Part shown: positions 56,101 to 64,000 of the stretch, piece after piece
How positions within the stretch are numbered: position 1 is the stretch's first letter
Layout of the letters: every line of letters starts with the position of its first letter
Assembly (NCBI RefSeq): GCF_004379255.2
Contig: NC_056033.1
Coordinates: forward strand, 43,550,719-43,614,718
Reading direction: 5' to 3'
DNA from: Salvia splendens
Taxonomy: Eukaryota; Streptophyta; Magnoliopsida; Lamiales; Lamiaceae
Length of the DNA: 64,000 nucleotides
Translations under genes and position numbers: made by a program
The notes under the pieces: generated by a model
What the model was told of the DNA's origin: nothing
The model's input: the letters and a program-made list of their open reading frames with translations, nothing else
Databases searched by the model: none

Positions 56101-59100
56101 GTGCCAAAAGGTATGGTTTGCAAGGCTTCTTGCTAATTTACTGGAAAAGAAATCCCTCATGGTCATTATAACATTTGTTGTGAATTCAAAGTACCAATTA
56201 GTCACTCATCTGAGTTTCCATCCTGTGGCATAGCATATTGAAAGGTAGACTTGAGGCTGCTAAAAAAAAGTGTAATTGCCGACTGATCTATCCTTTCTAT
56301 GTTAAAGTATATGATTTCGATTTCTAAGAGGTTGTCCCACTCCCTCAGGATTTCTATGTAGTCCCGTCTCTTCTACGAACTATGTTTGGATCTTTTTGTT
56401 CAGTCTTTCTTAAGGGTATTTGTTTTCATGTTTTCTTGGCCTTAAAATACCATGCTGAATCAATTTACTTAATGACCTGCCAGCATTAAGTGCCTCGAAC
56501 CTCAAATGATACCACTCTTTACATCAAATTATTACCAGAAAAGTTTATAAGCTGTTCAGCATTAAACATCAAACCTAAAGAGTGTTTGTCGTAACATGAC
56601 AGAGAGAATGCAAGGCTGGCTCCTAATTTTCCTGACCATGAAGCTTCTAAGACCAATATGTCGTCTTCGTCTACTGCCTTGACAGTTTCCTCAAACTTTG
56701 AGGTACTGCAATAGTAATCCTATATTATATGTTTTTGATGCTGTCAGCTCTTTGAGAGTATGTGTGGTTTCTGTTACTAATGTTTTTATTGGTAATTGTG
56801 TTTCCTTGTTTTTTCTTTCTGTGTCTGCTACTCATTTTGAAAATTGCTTCGCATGAAATGGAGGTTCTTTTCAGTTCAATTACTTCGGATACATCACAAT
56901 AATGTAAAAAGATGAACATCTTGTTCATAGTTGTAGTTGAGCTACAAGTTCTATGATCTTTTCCTGATCAGCAATCCATTTCTCTTTGTGATTCAGTTCT
57001 GTTTAAGTTCTTTATGTGTGTCTGGTGAGATCGTGAAATTGCTCTCCCATAGACAGATTGATGCTGAAATTCTTTGCATAATCCATTTTATATATTACAA
57101 GGGGTAAAACAATTCAGATAATTTTACTGCTTTTACTTTGCAAAACGGTTAGTTTTAAGCAGACAATGACAGTGATATTCTTAAGCCTCTGCTCTGACTC
57201 TGTTAGCTTTTTAATTTTATTTTCAACAATGTAGATATTAAAAACTGTAACGAGAGTGTTGGCGTGTTTGTCATTGATTGGATTTTGGAAGCATTGAGAC
57301 TTTTGTGATGACCACACTACCACAGTATAATCCCCCAACACCCCCCTCCAAAAAAAAAGAAAAGAAAAAAAGAAAATAAGAATTATGGCTTGTGTATACT
57401 ATTAATTATTAAAGCATTAAGGGTTTCCTGAAATCAAATCATGACTTAGTGGAAAAAAAGGATGACAAAATGTTCTTCTGAAATTTCGTAGTATAAATGC
57501 TCCTACTAGTTTGTACTTGAAATGTTCCATATTGGTACCTTATTACATTTGATTCAATGTTTATTTTTCAAGTGATTGATGGCTAATTGCAATTTTTCTG
57601 TTCTTCCATGCTCAGCCAAGGAGATCAAGGACTACATTGTCTGCTTCCCTACCTATATCTACACACTTGGTTTTCCGTCCTGATGCAGTCCTTTTACTAC
57701 TCAGAAAGGCTCATAAAGATTTCAACCTGGGGAATGTATGCAGGACGGTGAGAAATGCGTGTTATTTCCTTATGTATATCCTGGTTTTTGTATAGGTTTG
57801 CTTCTGAGGCCCATGATGTTAACAGGTGTCGAGAATCCTTTTGAAGTTTATGGAGCCTATGCTGATGCACGAAGTATCTGCTTCTGGTCTAGCTTCAGAG
57901 ATTACATCTTCTGTACATGATGAGACTCCTAAATCTGATCATCGTGATCCTATTTCATTACCTGATTACTCGAATTTGTTGGGGGAGGAATTTCAAATTC
58001 CATTTGATTCTTGGGACCTCACATACCTAAACATGTTAGATTCTGCAGCTGTTGAAGAAGGACTAGTGCATGTTCTTTATGCTTCCACTTCCCAGGTTTG
58101 CTACATGAAGCCTGATCTGTTCTGTTTTGCATTGAATCTGAAGTAGTGAATTTCTATCAAAATGTAATTAGCAAATGGTTTGTTCTTGTTTCAGCTATCA
58201 CATTGTAGTAAGCTTGCTGAAAATACTTCACATCTTTGGCTGGCATTACCACTAATTCAAGCCTTGCTTCCAGGTCCTACTGCTACTACCACTTTTCTAT
58301 CTAGAATTAATGAGCCTCGAATTAATGCAGCCCTTTTTGAAGAATGTAAAGTTCTGACATCAAAACTTAAATATTGTTCTCCTGTAATATTCTGGGTTTA
58401 GATTTCGTCAGGGTGAAGGCTATGACAGAAAAATTCTCGATATGGTACTATCCCATTTCCGGAATCTAGCTCTTAAATAGTACTACCATTTCAAGAATTT
58501 TGCCAGGACTACTTTCTCAATCATCCTGATCTCTTTGCACTGATACTTAGTTAGTTCTTTTAGCTACTACTGCATCCATTTACAGGTCCTTATTTAACCA
58601 TATTATTTCCTCCTGTAACATGTAAGTAGATCTACTTACATTGTAGACTTCTGAATGCTTTATGATTTGGGTTTTAAAGAATGGTAACATGATTTACACA
58701 GAAATTCCAGGCCTTTGGCTGATTGATGTTTTTGTAGATGTGTATGGCACTATGGCTATATAAATCACTGAGGTTGTTTTGGAAAAGCAGCCTTATTTAA
58801 TTAAAACTTGATTTGTAAAGTATGACTTGGCTGTTTGTATCAGAATATTAATATGAGTAAGTTTGATTTAGTTGAAATAAGATAGCCAGTTCTTGGTTTT
58901 GATTTTGTGTCAAATTCAAATATAATACTACCAGTTCCCACATCGGTTCCACATGAAAGTGTGGAATGACGTATAAGTGGGAGTCAATCCTTCACCTTTC
59001 ACCATGGCTTTGGGTTAAGTTAGGGCTCCCTAGCTTATATGCTTATCAGAGTTTCATTTAATTTTTATACAAACCCACATAAATAACTGAAAGAAGACTG

Positions 59101-62100
59101 AAATTAAGGTCTCTTTCTCAAGTCTATTCTCATCTAAATTGGTACAATTCAACCATTTGCAAATAAAGATGAACTTATTCACGTTTGGATTTTGGAGATA
59201 CATGTTGATGCTATGTTTTGGACTTATGAAGTACATTTTGATGCTATGTTTTAGACTTACTCCAACTCAGGTTTCAGAAGTACACTTCAAGTCTTAAATG
59301 GATATTATTATCGAATGTATACAATATTAAACTGTAATTGCTTAAAAACTTAAATAAATCTGTTATTTGGAAGGATGTTTTAATTCTCAATGGCATTTCT
59401 CAATACTTCTGTCTCTTCTGATTTGCTACAGCACTTCGACCTAATTCAAGCAGTCCTTATCAGATTGATGACAAGTTCTCTCTTTGGAAACAACCATTTG
59501 TACAAAATGCACTTTCTCAGGTATCACGCATTCTATGTGCAATGTTCTGCGGAATCATTTTTCAGAGTGCACTCAGTTTTTAATCTATATAATTGTAATG
59601 GCAGATTGTGGCAACTTCATCTTCAGCGATCTACTGTCCTTTACTTCGGGCTTGTGCTGGCTATTTAGCATCTTTCTCTCCATCACATGTTGGTTATGCT
59701 ACTTCTTATTATTTGAATAAAATTGATGATAATTTCTGTTAAAAAGGAACAGTTACTAAGCGTATTCTTTGCTGTGACCACCTTCTTCCCCACCCAGTTG
59801 TATAAAATTCTCATTTTATAGCTTGTGCACTCGTTAAGACTTTCATCATTTAGGCTAGGTTGTGTTTGATATATTTGCAGGTGGACCAAGCATAGAAGTT
59901 GTACTTGCTGCCTGTTCAGGAGTTGGTTAACTTTTGAAACTTAACAATTTAACAGCAATCATATGCATATTATTATTCTTCTTTCTCGAGTCTGATGATA
60001 AGATCACGTTTACTACGTCTTTATGCCAATTAGTTTCATATGTGTGATAGATTGGTCAACTAAACACATCGATGTAGCACAACATAATTAACATTATATG
60101 TTGACTTTATGTAGCAGAGAGGATTGTAGGAGTAAAAAGTCATTATCCCATAGCAACTCCATTTGCTTCTGCGTTTAGTTCATAATGTTAAACCAACTTT
60201 CATCTCCAATTGCAGGCTAAAGCAGCGTGTGTTCTTATTGATCTGTGCTGTGGTGTGTTGGCACCATGGACTGCTCAAGTGATTGCAAAGGTTATGCGTA
60301 TTGTCATAATAGAATGGACCATATGGATTTTGTCTGGGTTACCATTTTTTAATTTGTTGTAATGTTCTTGATTGAAGGTGGACTTGACCATTGAGCTCTT
60401 GGAGGACCTTCTGGGTGTGATCCAGGTATTCCATTCTTCTTGGATGACCATAGTTTATTTTCTTGTCTTTTCAGTGGAACAGTCCTCTTTGTCTGAGGAA
60501 ATAGTATAAAAGAACATGATCTATCATGCTATTATTGTTGCAGATGGTATTGAATTTTTTCCTTTCAATTCTTTTATACTTAATATCTTTGTTTTATTGG
60601 AAATTGGAGCTATCAGAGAGGGTTCAAGCTAAAAACAGATTTTTGTTTCTCCTTTTCTATTTCTGATTGCTTATTCTGACCTGGGACTGGGAAAGAAACG
60701 TGAACTGGAATATATAAATCTATCATCTGTTTTCTGGTGTCTTGTTACAAAGTACTCCCTCCCTCCCACTCTAAGTGAATCATTTTCCTTTTTGGGATGT
60801 CCCACTCTAAATGACACATTTCTAAAAATAGAAACACCCCTCTCTCTACTTTTTCCCTCTCTCTAACTTTATTCTCCCCACTTAACTCACAATACAACAC
60901 TACATAAAATCCCGTGCCGGAATAGAAATGCTCCACTTAGAGTGGGATGAAGGGAGTAGCATATATCTATAGTAAGCTGTTTTATTGGTGTCATCAGGGT
61001 ACCTTTTACTTGACCTGTTCCATATGGCTAGAGATGAGTACTAGGTTTGGCCATTAGAGCAGTTCAAACGGTGAACTGATGTAACTTATCTGTTCCCATT
61101 TGGATGGTCCATTTAATACAATCATCTCTCTAGATGTGGACCTGCTATGCTTTAGGCTAACTAAGGCGCCTGTTATCATTTACAGGGCACTCATGTTTCA
61201 TTCTCCCGTGGACGTGCTGCCCTCAAGTATATTGTCCTGATGCTGTCTGGAAACATGGATGATATTATGGAAAAATATAAGGTAGTGCTTTTAGCAACAT
61301 GTTAATGTACAAAGTATTGAAATTGCTTTAAGTTTGTCCGTCTCCAATTCTGTTCCCAAAGAAAAAAATTCTCACTAAATGATTCTTTCACTGGTTATGT
61401 TAATAATGACATGTTTCAGGAGGCTAAGTACCAGTTACTTTTCTTGGTGGAGATGCTAGAACCTTATCTGGATCCTTCCTTAACCCCCTTGAAGGGCATG
61501 ATAGCCTTTGGAAATGTATCTTCCATTTTTAGTGAAAGTCAAGAAAAGAATTGTGCTACTGCAATAAATGTCATTCGCACAGCGGTAAGGAAGTCTGCTG
61601 TGCTTCCGTCTCTTGAGGCTGAATGGAGACGTGTATCTGTTGCTCCTAGGTAATAGCATTAATATATATTTGGTACGCAGGGCTTTCATTTTTGTGAAAA
61701 TTGGCACCTTTATTATTTAATGATTATGAGTTTTTGCTTAGAGATCTCTTCTATCTGCTTTCTTTTTAGAGGTTGCGACCATTTTTTGATCTAGTTGACC
61801 GTTTCGTGTTGACACATCTCAAGTAATCATAAATATTCCAAACTGTTTCCAGTTATAGAAGGAACTCATGGGGGGTTGTCTTCTCCCTGGTTTCAGTATG
61901 GCCCCTGCATACTAATTTGACAGGCACCCTTTATTTGAACATGCCATATGTTCAGCAGGAAGTTGGTTTGAATAAGAGAAATATATAGCAGGAATACAGT
62001 TTTTTTGTAAATTAATAATGTCAAGGACTCAAGGGACTATAAGTTTTCCTTGCTTGTGATGTTCACTGAAATAAGCTCATTAATGTTGCTCGTAATTCAC

Positions 62101-64000
62101 GTAAGGATTATAGCATCTTTTACTAATATTGCTGTAGTTTATTAACTCATAAGTATGCTAAGCCTTTGTTTTGTGAAACTTGGATGTTCTATGGTATTCC
62201 TCATGCTCTGCCTTTCTGCTTCTGATCTCTTTCTGCAATTAAACATTGATAACACCTTGAAGTGCTCTGTGTGCAGTGTACTTCTATCAGTTTTGGATCC
62301 TCAGATGCAGTTACCTCCTGATATTGACAATCGCAAGTTCCCTTCTCCTGGGAAGGTGGAGCCACAGTCATTAGCTTCTCTACCTCTTTCTTCTCATCAT
62401 GGGGTAATCTCTTCTCGGTCAAATAGCCAAGAGACTACTGATACAAAGGTTGATATTACTGACATTACCGGGAAAGTGGATGTGTTGGAGGATGTCAATC
62501 TTCTCTTTGCTCCACCAGAACTGAATAGAATGTCCCTCATTCATGTTCCATCCACCACAGACAAAAATATTTCAGATTCTAACCATCTGAATGTAAGTTT
62601 AGAGGTCAACAACGCCAGTCTTAAAAATTCAGTCAACCAGTTTCGAAATGATGCTGCACTTGATGCTGACCAGGGTATTGAATTCAGTAATTTGCTGGCT
62701 GATTATTCACAACTCACAAATTATAGAGGTTGTGAGCTAAGGGCCTCTGAGTTTAGGCGTTTAGCTCTGAACTTGATCTCCCAGAAAAAGTTTACTCAGG
62801 AGAGTCATGACGTTGCCATAGATGCTTTGCTTCTTGCTGCAGAATGTTATATAAATCCCTACTTTATGGTCCATCTCAAGGACAATTTATCCAGTGTGAG
62901 CAAAATCTACCATGGAAATTCTGATAATCTCGGAGCAGCAGATATTGAGAATTTTTTTGGACAAAAGGATAATGATTTGAAGCTTGTTGCAGATATTGAA
63001 AGGAGAAGGGACAGAGTTGTTCTTGAAATCCTGATTGAGGCAGCCGACTTAGACAGGAAGTACCGCAAAGTGGCATCAGAGGGCGAAACCTTGGGATTGT
63101 CTGTTGAAGGGGGCGAGGATGCTGTTAATTTGTTCCAGCATGATAATCTCTCAGCAGATGCGATTACCTTGGTTAGGCAGAATCAAGCACTACTGTGCGA
63201 TTTCTTGATACATCATTTGCAGATAGACTCACATCAGGAGCAGCGTCCAAGGCAGGAGATTCTAATGTGGTGCCTTCTTTTTCTGTTGCATTCTGCAACT
63301 AGATTATTCTGTGCCCCTGAGTTTGTGGTTGATGTGATATTAAAGTTTGCTGAATCCTTCAACATGCATTTGAAATCCTTTTGTTACCAATCAAAGGAAG
63401 GCGACCCACAGTTACACAATTTAAAGCTGCATGAGGTGCAACGCTGCTGGATTCTCCTTCAAAACTTGGTCATTGGTTCAAGTGGCAATGATGAAAGATC
63501 TGTACTACCAGTTAATGTCAGAAATGGTTTTCGGTTCTCGAATCTTGTTCCTAGTTTGGTCTGGCTGCAGAAAGTACCAGCCTTTTCTTCTTCTCCTTTC
63601 CCGATTGTTAGGTATTTTGGATGGATGGCAGTTGCACGCAATGCCAAGCAGTATCTTGATGACCGTCTCTTCCTAGTTTCTGATTTTTCAGAGTTAACAT
63701 ATCTTTTATCCATATTCTCGGATGACCTTTCTGTAGTTGATAACATCGCTGCTCAGAAAAATGTGGGCAAGCAGATTGAGAAATTGAGTATTCACCCAGA
63801 TATAAATTGTGAGGATGGAAGCAAGGGCTTAGGATGTGAAGATAGATGGCAATCTTTTCATGTCTTGTATCCTGTTATCAGCAAATATTTTCCTAATTTG
63901 AAGGAAGACTTTATAGGTTTTGGTGAAACTATTTTGGAGGCAGTTGGCCTGCAAATGAAATTTCTTTCTACCTATATGGTGCCAGATCTAATGTGTTGGT
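53165..64000 (+). CDS. Large conserved plant protein with discoidin-like N-terminus, partial (runs off the window)
   Basis: Seventeen exons fit GT-AG rules and stay in frame: 53165-53329, 53650-53730, 54550-54687, 54961-55071, 55156-55206, 55300-55400, 56603-56702, 57616-57747, 57826-58095, 58195-58273, 59432-59520, 59605-59688, 60216-60290, 60378-60425, 61186-61281, 61420-61649, and 62277 to the window end. That gives about 1,190 residues so far. Residues ~18-130 (HLLDTDLRNHWSTATNTKEW, LLSHIRIYNKSVLEWEI, CRFVRISCMRGNPIALFFVQ) resemble a discoidin/galactose-binding beta-sandwich; the rest is Leu-rich and mostly helical, possibly ARM/HEAT-like, with a disordered Ser-rich linker around residues 620-720. 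I recognise it as a widely conserved uncharacterised plant protein but cannot name it. It has no stops, unlike everything else here, so it is probably functional. It starts about 170 bp from the Harbinger remnant. Confidence 0.85.
53903..53922. repeat. (ATT)n microsatellite in intron 2
   Basis: About six ATT units in the intron between 53731 and 54549. Confidence 0.85.
58928..59045. repeat. Possible TRIM-like or LTR-end fragment in intron 10
   Basis: CCCACATCGG, followed by a moderately conserved-looking stretch (AAGTGGGAGTCAATCCTT, GGGTTAAGTTAGGGCTCC), is a string often seen in small plant LTR elements. No paired copy or flanking duplication was found, so this is tentative. Confidence 0.25.
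60755..60956. mobile_element. Stowaway-type MITE in intron 14
   Basis: 202 bp flanked by TA (60753-60754 and 60957-60958). The ends CTCCCTCCCTCCCACTCTAA and, read inward from the right, CTCCCTTCATCCCACTCTAA form inverted repeats of about 25 bp with few mismatches. These are typical Tc1/mariner Stowaway termini. It lies inside the intron and should not affect the protein. Confidence 0.85.
62277..64000 (+). CDS. Large 3' exon of the conserved plant protein (incomplete)
   Basis: This is the longest exon, open for 574 codons without a stop to the end of the window. It starts after a TGTGTGCAG acceptor, completing a Ser codon begun at 61648. Visible segments include LLFAPPELNRMSLIHVP, RRLALNLISQKKFTQESHD, AIDALLLAAECYINPYF and an EIERRR-type charged helix. 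Helical, Leu-rich composition suggests a scaffold. The C-terminus lies outside the window. Confidence 0.85.

Noticed and set aside
59879..59930. Possible extra exon after ATATTTGCAG at 59880
   Set aside because: The reading hits a stop within 16 codons, while splicing 59688 directly to 60216 keeps the frame and the conserved SPSHAKAACVLIDLC join.

Overview
This window is plant nuclear DNA, almost certainly from a eudicot. Genes have GT-AG introns, and most of the sequence is nested LTR retrotransposons plus PIF/Harbinger DNA elements. An asterid is plausible from the overall look, but nothing here proves it.

Layout. 1-1116: mostly unassigned DNA with two weak candidate exons. 1117-4424 (minus): a dead pepsin-like aspartic protease gene (CDR1/nepenthesin type) split by a PIF/Harbinger element at 1588-3634 (TTA target duplication). 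4851-49448: one old Ty1/copia element in minus orientation, with 5-bp target duplications ATTTG on both outer flanks. It is inflated to 44.6 kb by later events: an Athila-like Ty3/gypsy fragment (5' LTR, gag, protease) replaces part of its 3' LTR. A Tekay-like chromovirus (3.27-kb LTRs, initiator-Met primer site, chromodomain) sits in its integrase, with target duplication CCCGA. Finally, about 22.08 kb is present twice in direct tandem (1717-23794 and 23795-45880). The join fuses the end of a Tekay LTR to the interior of the Harbinger element. 45886-49448 holds the rest of the copia element: integrase, protease, two minisatellites where gag should be, and the 5' LTR.

49454-51474: intergenic DNA, then a partial, internally deleted AUGMIN subunit 7 gene (minus). 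51585-52994: a second, internally deleted PIF/Harbinger element. 53165-64000 (plus): the only apparently functional gene, a large conserved plant protein with 17 recognisable exons, an N-terminal discoidin-like domain and a long helical region; it runs off the window.

Order of events read from the sequence: the copia LTRs differ at several percent of bases (oldest). The Tekay LTRs are nearly identical (younger). The two 22-kb copies share the bases that distinguish 5' from 3' Tekay LTR, so the duplication, if real, is youngest. Copy differences are mostly one- or two-base indels, dense around the central join, plus a few true substitutions. A genuine recent tandem duplication, two haplotypes placed in series, and a faulty assembly join all remain possible.

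No CRISPR, operon or bacterial-type system is present. The most novel candidates are a possible self-priming design in the copia element (a 14-base sequence just after the LTR is complementary to its own R/U5 region), minisatellites replacing its gag, a chromovirus without recognisable gag, six GC palindromes upstream of the TATA box in the Athila-like LTR, and an in-frame internal deletion in the augmin gene copy.
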